Below, one piece after another: positions 36,870 through 44,942 of a DNA stretch of 64,000 nt (position 1 is its first letter; each line of letters begins with the position of its first letter). The position numbers and the translations under genes were made by a program. This DNA comes from Hallella mizrahii (lineage in GTDB: Bacteria; Bacteroidota; Bacteroidia; Bacteroidales; Bacteroidaceae), in the NCBI RefSeq assembly GCF_009695775.1, contig NZ_VUNG01000003.1, forward strand, positions 62,001 to 126,000. Direction: 5' to 3'. The notes beneath the pieces are model-generated. The model saw only the letters and a list, made by a program, of their open reading frames with translations, did not search any database and was not told where the DNA came from.

Positions 36870-36900
36870 TTTGTTTTGTGAAAGGAATGCCCTATATTTG
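36870..36900 (+). promoter_or_regulatory. Promoter of the HU gene
   Basis: TTTG at 36870-36873 and TATATTTG at 36893-36900 are 19 bp apart. The leader to the ATG at 36952 is about 45 nt. Confidence 0.65.
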
Positions 36901-36951
36901 TCAGCGTGTTTGTTTCACTCAGACTAAATAATCACCAAATAGAATAAAATT

Positions 36952-37227
36952 ATGAACAAGTCAGAATTAGTAAGAAAGGTTGCAGAGGGCGCAGGCCTGA
37001 ACGCTGAGAGTGCAAAAAAAGCTTTGGATGCTACAATCGCTGCCGTAAAGGAAGCGCTGGTCGCTGGTGACAAGGTACAGTTGGTTGGCTTCGGTACATT
37101 CGCCGTCAAGGAGCGTCCTGCTCGCCAGGGTGTCAACCCCGCATCAGGTGAGAAGATCCAGATCGCTGCCAAAAAGGTCGTTAAGTTCAACGCAGGATCT
37201 GAATTCGAGAATGCCGTGAACAAATAA
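36952..37227 (+). CDS. HU family DNA-binding protein
   Basis: The 91-residue basic protein has the HU/IHF fold: MNKSELVRKVAEGAGLN, the helical dimer core, VQLVGFGTFAVKERPARQG, and the DNA-binding beta arm with NPASGEKIQIAAKK ending VVKFNAGSEFENAVN. It bends DNA and compacts the nucleoid. It is monocistronic, with its own promoter and a strong terminator. Confidence 0.97.
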   Translation: MNKSELVRKVAEGAGLNAESAKKALDATIAAVKEALVAGDKVQLVGFGTFAVKERPARQGVNPASGEKIQIAAKKVVKFNAGSEFENAVNK

Positions 37228-37257
37228 TGTAAACAATTATCGTCGCAATACAAAAAA

Positions 37258-37289
37258 AAGCGCACCTTTTGGTGGCGCTTTTTTTTTGC
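37258..37289 (+). terminator. Intrinsic terminator of the HU gene
   Basis: AAGCGCACC and GGTGGCGCTT pair around TTTT and are followed by a run of nine T. An A run on the other side could serve the minus strand too. Confidence 0.85.
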
Positions 37290-37370
37290 CTTTCATCTTG
37301 TTTTTTAGGGAGTGTGTTTTTGACCGCCTTTGCTTACCAACTTTTTGACAAAACACGTGCTGTTTAGGCG

Positions 37371-37743
37371 TGCATTCTAGAGAAATTTTTGTGGAGAAAT
37401 AGGGAAAAAAGGAGGGGGTGAAGCTCAAATTTGAGATTGGTGAGATAGAAAACAGTTGTTTTACCAAGAGAAACAACTGAGATGACCATGAGAAACAAGT
37501 GAGATGACCGGGTGAAACAACTGAGATGACAACAAGAAAAAGGTACTTTTACGGGCATTACATATAGAAATGCTACCGCAAAAGTACCTTTTTAAAGTAG
37601 TTATCATGTCGTAGTAATCATAACTCGCTGATTATAACATACTTACGAAAAACTGCCTGAAAATCGCGAAATTAGGGCCGAGAGACAGCTTCGTTGAAAA
37701 AAACGCAGCCACGCGGGCGGAAAATTGTCAGTTTATCCAACAA
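37371..37743 (-). repeat. Intergenic 22-bp-array element, copy C
   Basis: This 373-bp element fills the convergent gap between HU and the M28 gene (37228-37752). Read on the minus strand it starts with the same 28 bp as copy A (containing TGACAATTTTCCGCC, at 37716-37743), then GCGTTTTTTTC and CGCGATTTTC words, a hairpin with AAAAGTACCTTTTT arms (37537-37593), the unit array, and TTTCTCTAGAATGCA at the end. Plus-strand cores TGAGATGAC begin at 37478, 37500 and 37522, exactly 22 bp apart, with AAACAAC or AAACAAG before each. An inverted CAGTTGTTTT at 37453-37462 can pair with the AAACAACTG flank. The element ends 10 bp from the M28 stop codon. Confidence 0.82.
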
Positions 37744-37752
37744 TATTCTTTT

Positions 37753-38796
37753 TTATTTCTCGCTGAAGATCACCTGCACGAGCGTTTGCCCGACAGCCTT
37801 CAGCGTGTTTTTGTCGATATGCTCCATGTCGTCGGCAAGCGTATGCCACGTTGGTCCGAAGGAACTCTGCTGACAGTTGGGGTAATAGGGGATGATGTCG
37901 ATACACGGAATCTTTGCCGTTTGGTTGACGGGTATATGGTCGTCGGTGATCATGCCACCGTCGCTTTTCGGGAAGAAACTGCCAAATCCGGCCTGGCGGG
38001 CAGCGCGCCACACTTTCTTCACGATTTCGGGCGCATACTGTTTCGACATACCTTCCTGATAGAACTGCGCGCCCTGTCCGCCGACCATATCCAGCAGGAT
38101 GGCGTATCGTGGAGCGTAGCCTTGCGGCAGGTTGGCGGAGAAATATTGCGCGCCGAGTGCCCACGAGCTTCCGTCATCTTGTTTGTCGCTCCACTGTGGC
38201 GTGCCCCAGTCTTCGGCATCGAAGCACACGAAGTCTACGCCAAGGTTTTGCGGCAGTTGGGCAGCAACGCCTTTTTGGGCGAGCAGTCTTGCCAGTTCCA
38301 GCATCACCGCCACGCCGCTGGCAGCGTCGTTGGCGGCCAAGATAGGTTTGTGCCAATTGGCGGAGTCGGGATCATTGTCGGCCCAGGGACGCGAATCCCA
38401 GTGAGCGCAGAGCATGATGCGCGTGGTTGCTGCTGGATTGTAGCTGGCCATGATGTTCATGCTGTGGAGGATGGTGCCGTCGTAGCCTTTGAGATCGGCT
38501 TTCTGTCGTGTCACCTTGCAGCCGAGCCGCCCAAACTGTGCTACGATCCACTCGCCGCAGGCGTCGTGGCCCTTGGAGTTCATGTCGCGGGGTCCGAAGT
38601 TGCATTGTGCCTGAGTATAGGCGTAGGCTGAGTCAGCGTTGAAGGCGGGTCCTACGGGGGCTACCTTTTCTGTTTCTTCTGTATCCTCGGTGTCGTCGAC
38701 CGATGCCGTCTTTGCCGGCCAAAAGGCCACTGCCAGGGCAGCGACCACACATAAGCAACTTGTCACGATAAGGATGGATCTATTTTTTCGGGTCAT
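37753..38796 (-). CDS. M28 family metallohydrolase, probable glutaminyl-peptide cyclotransferase
   Basis: The 347-residue protein has an N-terminal membrane anchor or signal (SILIVTSCLCVVAALAVAFW). Zinc-site motifs are present: MLCAHWDSRPWADNDPDS, ILAANDAASGVAVMLELAR, VCFDAEDWGTPQW and DDHIPVNQTAKIPCIDIIPY. This set, with FDAEDWG and DDHIPVN, fits bacterial animal-type glutaminyl cyclases rather than generic aminopeptidases; such enzymes form pyroglutamate on exported proteins in oral Bacteroidota. It is the last gene after lrp and the C26-M19 fusion, 27 bp downstream of the latter. Confidence 0.85.
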   Translation of the reverse strand: MTRKNRSILIVTSCLCVVAALAVAFWPAKTASVDDTEDTEETEKVAPVGPAFNADSAYAYTQAQCNFGPRDMNSKGHDACGEWIVAQFGRLGCKVTRQKADLKGYDGTILHSMNIMASYNPAATTRIMLCAHWDSRPWADNDPDSANWHKPILAANDAASGVAVMLELARLLAQKGVAAQLPQNLGVDFVCFDAEDWGTPQWSDKQDDGSSWALGAQYFSANLPQGYAPRYAILLDMVGGQGAQFYQEGMSKQYAPEIVKKVWRAARQAGFGSFFPKSDGGMITDDHIPVNQTAKIPCIDIIPYYPNCQQSSFGPTWHTLADDMEHIDKNTLKAVGQTLVQVIFSEK

Positions 38797-38823
38797 CGTT
38801 GTTTACGATTCTACAAACATGTT

Positions 38824-40665
38824 TTATTGGTTGCGGACGGCCTGCACCTGCGCCATGACGCGCAGCCAGTTGCCTCCCCAAATCTTCACGAGATCACGCT
38901 CGCTGTATTTGCGGCGGAGCAGCTGCATGGTGAAGTTGATCAGTTCCGATGCGTCGGCGCATCCGCGTACGGTGCCGTCGCCGTCGAAATCGGTGCCAAT
39001 GCCCACGTGATCAATGCCCATGATGTCGATAGCGTGCTCGAGATGCTCGATAGCATCGAGCACGGTGGCCTCGCCGTCCTTGCGCAGGAAGCCATGGTAG
39101 AGCGTGATGTGGGCTACACCGCCTTTGCGGGCGAGGGCGCGCAACTGGTCGTCGGTGAGGTTGCGGGGCACGTCGCAGAGTGCGCGTGAATTGCTGTGGG
39201 AGCAAACGATCGGCGTGCGGCTGATGTCAAGGGCGTCGTAGAACGACTTCTCAGCAGCGTGGCTGAGGTCTACCATGATGCCTTCGTCGTTCATAGCCTG
39301 AATGACTTTCTCGCCAAACTGCGACACGCCGTTGTGGGTGTTGCAGCCGCGGGCCGAGTCACAGATGTCGTTGTCGCCGTTGTGGCAGAGCGTGATGTAT
39401 ACCACACCGCGCTGCGCGAAGTGGCGCACGTTGGCGACATCGTGGTTGAGAGCCAGTCCGTTTTCGATGCCAAACATAATGCTCTTGCGTCCTTGTCGCT
39501 TGTCCTCATAGAGGTCAGCGGGTGTGCGGGCCACGCTGATATACTGGCTTTGCTCGTCGACGATGCGCTCGAGTTTGTCGAAGATCAGGTCGGCGTAGGC
39601 CATCGGCGAGAGTTGGCTGCTGATGCCCTGCAGGTCGGGGTTGTGTTTGAGAATGCCGGCGATGTCGACAGTCTGCGAGAATTGCTGTCCGAGTTTTGGC
39701 TGGGGCAGGTAAGCCGCCATGATGACGGCATCCTGCCGTCCGTCGGTCATTTTGTGCAGATCGTAGAGAATGCGTGGGTCGCGTTGGTCGAAGCGTACGC
39801 CTTGCGGGAAGAACATCGGTGTGTCGCAATGGGTGTCGAGCGTCAGGATGCGATTGTGGAGCTCTTTGGCTTTGTGGAACAGCTCAGCCTCTCTGACGAG
39901 CCATTGGAAGACGGGCAGTCCTTCCTCGCCGAGCCATTCGGGATGCCACTGCACGCCCATGATGCCTTTAAACTCAGTGCTCTCAATGGCTTCGATGACA
40001 CCATCGGGGGCTTTTGCGGTCACGCGGAACTTCTCGCCCGGCTCTCCTACTGCCTGGTGGTGGAACGAGTTGACGTAGATGTGCTGGCAACCGTAGAGAC
40101 TGGCGAGGACAGAACCCTCGACGAGGTCTACCGAGTGTGTCGGCTCCTGGCGGTCAGCGTCCTGTGAGTGCTTCACGGGACTGTTCATGCGGTCGGTATT
40201 GGTCAGGGCGATGTCCTGACGTACCTTTCCCCCGAGTGCCATCGCCAGCGTCTGTATGCCACGGCAAATGCCGAGCATAGGTATCTGACGGTTGTAGGCC
40301 AGGCGGGTGAGCATGAGTTCGGCGCGGTCGCGCTGTGCGTTGATATGGTGGAGTTGTGGTGCCGGTTCCTCACCGCACCACAGCGGGTTGAAGTCAGCGC
40401 CACCGGTGAGCAGCAGTCCGTCGAGATGCTCGAGTGTGTTGACGAGAGTGTCGTTGTCGTCGACGGGTGGAATGAGTACCGGCGTGCCGCCGGCTTTGAC
40501 CACCTGCATATAATATTTGTCCCGAATCGTAGCGTCGCCGTCATTGAAATTGGTCGTCAGACCGATGAGCGGCTTCTGTTGCGCTTCGGGGAAGGAGGCG
40601 TAGACCTCGTTGAGGTTTTGCGCCAGAGAAAAGCTTTTGAATTTCATTCGACCTAATCTCGCCAT
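38824..40665 (-). CDS. Fusion of a C26 glutamine-amidotransferase-like hydrolase and an M19 membrane-dipeptidase-like domain
   Basis: The 613-residue protein has two enzyme domains. Residues about 30-255 are a peptidase C26/gamma-glutamyl hydrolase-like domain with DGLLLTGGADFNP, MLGICRGIQTLAMALGG (nucleophile Cys) and GVQWHPEWLG (His-x-Glu). Residues about 270-605 are a renal-dipeptidase (M19) domain with LTLDTHCDTPMFFP, VDLSHAAEKSFYDAL, PIVCSHSNSRALCD and DHVGIGTDFDGDG, matching the zinc site. A joint job in breaking gamma-glutamyl or dipeptide bonds is inference. No signal peptide is seen. An ATG six codons downstream (40647) is an alternative start. Confidence 0.9.
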   Translation of the reverse strand: MARLGRMKFKSFSLAQNLNEVYASFPEAQQKPLIGLTTNFNDGDATIRDKYYMQVVKAGGTPVLIPPVDDNDTLVNTLEHLDGLLLTGGADFNPLWCGEEPAPQLHHINAQRDRAELMLTRLAYNRQIPMLGICRGIQTLAMALGGKVRQDIALTNTDRMNSPVKHSQDADRQEPTHSVDLVEGSVLASLYGCQHIYVNSFHHQAVGEPGEKFRVTAKAPDGVIEAIESTEFKGIMGVQWHPEWLGEEGLPVFQWLVREAELFHKAKELHNRILTLDTHCDTPMFFPQGVRFDQRDPRILYDLHKMTDGRQDAVIMAAYLPQPKLGQQFSQTVDIAGILKHNPDLQGISSQLSPMAYADLIFDKLERIVDEQSQYISVARTPADLYEDKRQGRKSIMFGIENGLALNHDVANVRHFAQRGVVYITLCHNGDNDICDSARGCNTHNGVSQFGEKVIQAMNDEGIMVDLSHAAEKSFYDALDISRTPIVCSHSNSRALCDVPRNLTDDQLRALARKGGVAHITLYHGFLRKDGEATVLDAIEHLEHAIDIMGIDHVGIGTDFDGDGTVRGCADASELINFTMQLLRRKYSERDLVKIWGGNWLRVMAQVQAVRNQ

Positions 40666-40724
40666 GGCATAGTCTCTTCTGCGTAGGCTATGCTCATTGG
40701 CAAATCAGAAACGTTTGTTGCTAA

Positions 40725-41192
40725 TTAGTCATGGTTGACCGGCATTTCCCGCTTGATGCTCTGCTCGAGAGAGATGAGCGTCTCGGTGGAGACAACGCCG
40801 GGGATGGTCTGCAACTTGTTGTTGAGCAGATCCATTAGCTCCTCATTGTCGCGCGCATAGGCTTTGATGAGCATGGTATAGGGGCCTGTGGTGAAGTGGC
40901 ACTCCACGATTTCGGGGATGTTGACGAGCCGCTTGACAACGTCTTTGTACATCGATCCGCGCTCCAGATTCAGTCCCACGTAGGTGCAGGTGCTGTATCC
41001 CAGGCTCTTGGGATTGATGTCGAATCCGCTTCCGAGGATCACACCGTTGTCGATAAGGCGCTGTACACGCTGGTGAATGGCGGCACGCGAGACACCGCAT
41101 TCGGCTGCAACGTCCTTGAAAGGAATACGTGCATTCTTTGAGAGGATAGAAAGGATTTTCTTATCCAAGTTGTCGATTTTGTCCATCTGCAT
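40725..41192 (-). CDS. Lrp/AsnC family transcriptional regulator
   Basis: The 155-residue protein has an N-terminal helix-turn-helix (LDKKILSILSKNARIPFKDV, SRAAIHQRVQRLIDNGVI) and a C-terminal RAM ligand-binding domain (VECHFTTGPYTMLIKAYARD). Such regulators sense amino acids. It lies 59 bp upstream of the C26-M19 fusion on the same strand and may control and share its operon. Starts at 41192 and 41186 are both possible. Confidence 0.93.
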   Translation of the reverse strand: MQMDKIDNLDKKILSILSKNARIPFKDVAAECGVSRAAIHQRVQRLIDNGVILGSGFDINPKSLGYSTCTYVGLNLERGSMYKDVVKRLVNIPEIVECHFTTGPYTMLIKAYARDNEELMDLLNNKLQTIPGVVSTETLISLEQSIKREMPVNHD

Positions 41193-41227
41193 AGGTAATT
41201 ATATAATGTATAACTTGTTTCCAATAA

Positions 41228-41236
41228 GCAAAAGTA
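41228..41236 (-). promoter_or_regulatory. -7 box TACTTTTGC of the lrp-like operon
   Basis: Minus strand TACTTTTGC, 35 bp before the regulator start. Confidence 0.5.
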
Positions 41237-41261
41237 GGTAAATAAAACGAGATAGACAACA

Positions 41262-41295
41262 AAATGCACGAATATTTTGCAATATTCGTGCATTT
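41262..41295 (-). terminator. Hairpin after the FKBP gene cluster
   Basis: ATGCACGAATATT and AATATTCGTGCAT form a perfect 13-bp stem with a 4-nt loop, followed on the minus strand by TTTTG. It ends the FKBP cluster ahead of the lrp promoter. Confidence 0.75.
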
Positions 41296-41366
41296 AGTAA
41301 AGGATATTAATCTTTTTAGCTGTTCGTTATCCTCTCTGTTATAGCCGTTTGGATAAAAACGGCATA

Positions 41367-42377
41367 TTATTTCCGTCCTTTCTTGCCGGTCTTTTTAGCA
41401 GGTGCGCTCTTGGCTGTAGTGCTTTTTTTCGTGCTGTCGGCTTTCGTGTCATTGGCCTTGGGCTGCTCGATACCTACCAGTTCGATGGTGAAGATCAGTG
41501 TGGAGTAGGGTTTGATCTGTCCGGCTTCTCTTTCGCCATAGGCGAGGTTCTGCGGGATATACACTTCCCATTTGCTACCCACGGGCATTTGGGTCAGTGC
41601 CTCTGTCCAGCCTTTGATGACCTGGTCGCAACGGAAGCTGTCGGTGCCTTTTCCGCCGTGCTTCTCGGTAGCGTCGAAGACATTGCCGTCGATGGTTTTG
41701 CCCTCGTATTTCACTTCTACGGTCTGGTCTGCTGTCGGTTTGGGACCGTTGCCGGCCTTGAGCACTTTATACTGCAGTCCGTCGGGCAAAGTTACTACAC
41801 CCGGCTTGGCAGCGTTGTCGGTGAGCCATTTCTCGTTATCGGCTTTCCATGCAGCGTTTTTGGCGTTGCGGACAGCTTCGGCTTTCTGTTCGAAATATTT
41901 AGCGGCTGTAGCCTCCTTATATATAGTGGTGTCGCCCTTGACGGCAGCGAGGAAGCCATCGTAGAAGAGTTTGCTTTGCAGAGAGTCTTTGGTGTCCTTG
42001 AACTCGCGTCCCATGCCTGGGAGAATGCTTTCTGTGGCTTGCTGTGCGATGGTTGTTCCTGCCTGGTAAGCGACGTAGGCTGGATCTTTGGCTTTGGAGA
42101 CAGCCTCACGGAAACCGCGTACAAACTCGTTGATATAGGCTGTGTCGACATGCAAGCGCTGCTGCAGATAGGGCATCAGACCGCGTGTGGCCGCATATCC
42201 GGCGGCGTAGCTGACGGAGTCGGAGGTGGAAGTGAGCTTCACGGGAGCGCAGCAGGCTTCTGTACAGGCGGCTGCCTTCTTGTCCTTGTTTTTGTTTTTC
42301 TTGTTGTTGCCGGCCTGAGCGGGGAGGATGGCAAGTGCTGAGACGATCAGCGTGGCTATGGTTAGAATCTTTTTCAT
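41367..42377 (-). CDS. FKBP-type peptidyl-prolyl cis-trans isomerase, exported, long form
   Basis: The 336-residue protein has a signal peptide ending PAQA, an FKBP_N-type dimerisation region (SDSVSYAAGYAATRGLMPYL onward) and an FKBP domain from about 190 with VTLPDGLQYKVLKAGNGPKP, VEVKYEGKTIDGNVFDAT and WEVYIPQNLAYGEREAGQI. A Lys/Asn-rich linker follows the signal and a Lys/Ala/Thr-rich tail closes the protein. It should help fold periplasmic proteins. It is the third of three tandem FKBP genes; the 100-bp gap before it holds a C/G-rich imperfect hairpin (about 42394-42453). Confidence 0.93.
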   Translation of the reverse strand: MKKILTIATLIVSALAILPAQAGNNKKNKNKDKKAAACTEACCAPVKLTSTSDSVSYAAGYAATRGLMPYLQQRLHVDTAYINEFVRGFREAVSKAKDPAYVAYQAGTTIAQQATESILPGMGREFKDTKDSLQSKLFYDGFLAAVKGDTTIYKEATAAKYFEQKAEAVRNAKNAAWKADNEKWLTDNAAKPGVVTLPDGLQYKVLKAGNGPKPTADQTVEVKYEGKTIDGNVFDATEKHGGKGTDSFRCDQVIKGWTEALTQMPVGSKWEVYIPQNLAYGEREAGQIKPYSTLIFTIELVGIEQPKANDTKADSTKKSTTAKSAPAKKTGKKGRK

Positions 42378-42477
42378 TGTTGAGTTATGGTTTAAAAATC
42401 CCCCTTCTGACTGTCTCCTTGGGGAGCGCAGCCTGGAGGGGGGTGATATTTTTGTCGTGACTGGAACGGCAGGCTGA

Positions 42478-43356
42478 TTACTTGCCGCCTACCTTGATCA
42501 GCTCAATCTTGAAGATAAGGGTAGAGAAAGGCTTGATCTGTCCGGCCTCGCGTGCACCGTAGGCTAAGCTCTGCGGAATGTAGACCTCCCATACAGAACC
42601 TTCGGGCATATGGGTCAGAGCCTGTGTCCAGCCGGGGATGAACTGCTTGGGCTGGATGGTGACAGGGCCTTGGCCGTTGGTGTAGGAGCTTTCGAAGACC
42701 TTACCGTCGATGGTGCGGCCCTCGTAGTTGACCTTTACGGTAGTAGTGTCTGTCGGGATAGCGCCGTGTCCTTCCTTGATGACCTTGTACTGCAGGCCGG
42801 AGGGCAAAGTGACAACTCCCGGTTTTTTCTTGTTGGCAGCGAGGAATTTCTCACCGGCGACCTTGTTGGCACCGTATTCCTTCATCATGGTCTTGCTCTT
42901 GATGATCTCCATTTTGGTCTGAGCAACCTGGTTGGCCATCTCCGGAGTCATGAGGCCTTTCTTGCCAGTGGCGCCTGTGACGAAGCCGGCAAGGAGGTTT
43001 TTAAGAGAGATGGTCTTGGTGGTGTCGTTGCCATAGACTTCGTGGTTGACACCCTTGACCAGCTGTGTGGCGATCTGCTGGCCGATCTGCAGACCCATGA
43101 TATATGCGGCGCGCTTCTTGTCGTCGCCGGCGTTGGCACCTTCGTTGATACCTTTCACAAACTCGTCCATGTAGGTTGTGTCGATAACCTGACCCTGCTG
43201 GATGGCCTGGCGCACGTACTGCGACTGTGCGAGACCGATGGCGTAGCTCAGCGAGTCGACATCAGTCTTGAGGTTGGCTTTGGGAGTGGAATTGCCGCAG
43301 GCTGAGAATGTGGCAGCGGCGATGGCTAAAGCAGCCAATACTTTCAAACTTTTCAT
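42478..43356 (-). CDS. FKBP-type peptidyl-prolyl cis-trans isomerase, lipoprotein
   Basis: The 292-residue protein has a lipobox (AAATFSACGN, Cys near residue 20), an FKBP_N domain beginning DVDSLSYAIGLAQSQYV, and an FKBP domain from about 175 with VTLPSGLQYKVIKEGHGA, VKVNYEGRTIDGKVFESS and WEVYIPQSLAYGAREAGQI. This Mip/FkpA-like layout acts as a dimeric chaperone-isomerase at a membrane surface. It is the middle gene of the FKBP triplet, 28 bp after the first. Confidence 0.95.
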   Translation of the reverse strand: MKSLKVLAALAIAAATFSACGNSTPKANLKTDVDSLSYAIGLAQSQYVRQAIQQGQVIDTTYMDEFVKGINEGANAGDDKKRAAYIMGLQIGQQIATQLVKGVNHEVYGNDTTKTISLKNLLAGFVTGATGKKGLMTPEMANQVAQTKMEIIKSKTMMKEYGANKVAGEKFLAANKKKPGVVTLPSGLQYKVIKEGHGAIPTDTTTVKVNYEGRTIDGKVFESSYTNGQGPVTIQPKQFIPGWTQALTHMPEGSVWEVYIPQSLAYGAREAGQIKPFSTLIFKIELIKVGGK

Positions 43357-43384
43357 TGGTTAATGATTTATTCTGTATCTTTTG

Positions 43385-43966
43385 TTATTTCACTTTGATG
43401 AGTTCCACGTCGAAGATCAGTGTTGCATAAGGCGGAATGGCCTGACCGGCACCGTTGGCTCCGTAGCCGAGCGTGTAAGGGATATAGAAGCGGTACTTGG
43501 CACCCTCCTGCATGAGCTGCAAGCCTTCTGTCCAGCCCTTGATGACCTGGTTGAGGGGGAAAGTAGCTGTCTCGCCACGACGATAGCTGCTGTCAAAGAC
43601 CTGACCGTTGATGAGCGTACCCTCGTAGTGGCACTCCACCTGGTCGGTAGCCTTAGGCTTTTTGCCGTCGCCCTCGCGCAGCACTTCATATTGCAGTCCG
43701 CTGGGCAGGGTAACCACGCCTGGCTTTTTAGCGTTTTCCTTAAGGAACTTCTCACCCTCAGCCTGTGCGGCCTTGGCCTGCTCCTCTTCTTTCTGCTGGA
43801 AGAAAGCCTGAACGGCAGCCTGAGCGTCCATGTCGCTCATGGCAGCCTTGCCCGCAAAGATGTCACGGATAGCCTTTGAAAAATCGTCGATATTCAGTTC
43901 GGTTGCGTTCATCTGCTGGAGCTGATGACCAATGCTCATACCCAGCGCGTAACTTGTTTTGTCCAT
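43385..43966 (-). CDS. FKBP-type peptidyl-prolyl cis-trans isomerase, short form
   Basis: The 193-residue protein lacks a signal peptide. It has a short helical N-terminal domain (DKTSYALGMSIGHQLQQMNA, a Gln/Glu-rich helix near 65-85) and an FKBP domain with VTLPSGLQYEVLREGDGKKP, VECHYEGTLINGQVFDSS and YIPYTLGYGANGAGQAIPP. It resembles FklB-type cytoplasmic enzymes. It is first of the three tandem FKBP genes, behind a TATCTTTGC promoter. Confidence 0.95.
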   Translation of the reverse strand: MDKTSYALGMSIGHQLQQMNATELNIDDFSKAIRDIFAGKAAMSDMDAQAAVQAFFQQKEEEQAKAAQAEGEKFLKENAKKPGVVTLPSGLQYEVLREGDGKKPKATDQVECHYEGTLINGQVFDSSYRRGETATFPLNQVIKGWTEGLQLMQEGAKYRFYIPYTLGYGANGAGQAIPPYATLIFDVELIKVK

Positions 43967-43998
43967 TTCTGTTGTTTGAAGCTAATTATAAATAATAT

Positions 43999-44007
43999 GC
44001 AAAGATA
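43999..44007 (-). promoter_or_regulatory. -7 box TATCTTTGC of the FKBP cluster
   Basis: Minus strand TATCTTTGC, 32 bp before the first FKBP start; a TTG lies near the -33 position (about 44024-44026). Confidence 0.65.
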
Positions 44008-44050
44008 CTATTTTTAATTGTGAACAAGCGGCATATTGCGAAAAAAATAT

Positions 44051-44058
44051 TATTTTTG
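44051..44058 (+). promoter_or_regulatory. -7 box TATTTTTG of the Sir2 gene
   Basis: TATTTTTG lies 33 bp before the ATG at 44092 and is divergent from the FKBP promoter. Confidence 0.5.
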
Positions 44059-44091
44059 TGGTATAATAACAGTTCTAAAGGCAATAAGAAG

Positions 44092-44799
44092 ATGAAGAAG
44101 AAAATTGTTTTCCTTACTGGTGCCGGTATGTCGGTAGAGAGTGGTTTTAAGACATTCCGTGGTAATGACGGACTGTGGGAGAACTATCCGGTGGAGCAGG
44201 TAGCCTCGCACGAAGGGTGGGAGGCTGATCCCACATTGGTGACAAACTTCTATAACATGCTGCGCCGGAAGCTTTGGCAGGCTGAGCCCAACGAGGGACA
44301 CCGGCTCATCGCGGCCCTGGAGAGGGACTACGATGTCAGCGTCTTGACACAAAACGTGGACAATCTTCATGAGAAGGCAGGCTCCACGCATGTCATCCAC
44401 CTGCACGGCGAGTTGACCAAAGTGTGCTCGAGTATCGATCCCTACGACGAACGCTATATCCAGCAACTCACGCCCGAGCATAGCGACGTGGAGCCCGGCA
44501 CCAAAGCCGGTGACGGTTCGCTGCTCCGTCCGTTCATCGTTTTCTTTGGCGAAAGCGTGCCGATGCTTGAACCGGCAGCGCGCGAGGCGATGAAAGCCGA
44601 CATCTTTGTCATCATCGGCACGTCGCTCAATGTATATCCCGCTGCCGGACTCGTGCAGTATGCGCCACAGGGATGTCCGGTCTATCTGATCGATCCTGAT
44701 CCGGTCTTCAATGCGCCTAATGGTAAGTTCACGCACATTCAGAAAGGTGCGTCAGAGGGTATGAAGGAGCTCTGCGAGAAGCTGGGCTTCAAGAAATAA
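44092..44799 (+). CDS. Sir2-family NAD-dependent deacylase
   Basis: The 235-residue sirtuin has the NAD-binding FLTGAGMSVESGFKTFRG, TQNVDNLHEKAGS, the catalytic His in VIHLHGELTKVCS and VIIGTSLNVYPAAGLV. It removes acyl groups from lysines using NAD. The two CxxC pairs that bind zinc in most sirtuins are absent; only one Cys follows the catalytic His. I recall other Bacteroidota sirtuins lacking this tetrad. The ATG at 44092 is chosen because the Rossmann strand starts directly after it. Confidence 0.93.
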   Translation: MKKKIVFLTGAGMSVESGFKTFRGNDGLWENYPVEQVASHEGWEADPTLVTNFYNMLRRKLWQAEPNEGHRLIAALERDYDVSVLTQNVDNLHEKAGSTHVIHLHGELTKVCSSIDPYDERYIQQLTPEHSDVEPGTKAGDGSLLRPFIVFFGESVPMLEPAAREAMKADIFVIIGTSLNVYPAAGLVQYAPQGCPVYLIDPDPVFNAPNGKFTHIQKGASEGMKELCEKLGFKK

Positions 44800-44879
44800 G
44801 GTTGCCAAAGAGAGAAAAAAGAGGGAAAAGCCTATCGACAAATAGGTTTTTCCCCGTAGGGGCATTATCAGAAACAGAC

Positions 44880-44887
44880 TAACTTTG
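44880..44887 (+). promoter_or_regulatory. -7 box TAACTTTG of the beta-barrel protein gene
   Basis: TAACTTTG lies 55 bp before the ATG at 44943. Confidence 0.5.
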
Positions 44888-44942
44888 TGATGTTTATTAC
44901 ATAGACCTCTTACGGGGTGGTCTGTATCAATCGTATTGTAAT

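Noticed and set aside
42394..42453. C/G-rich stem between two FKBP genes as an attenuator
   Set aside because: Pairing is imperfect and alternative foldings exist; kept only as a remark in the gene entry.
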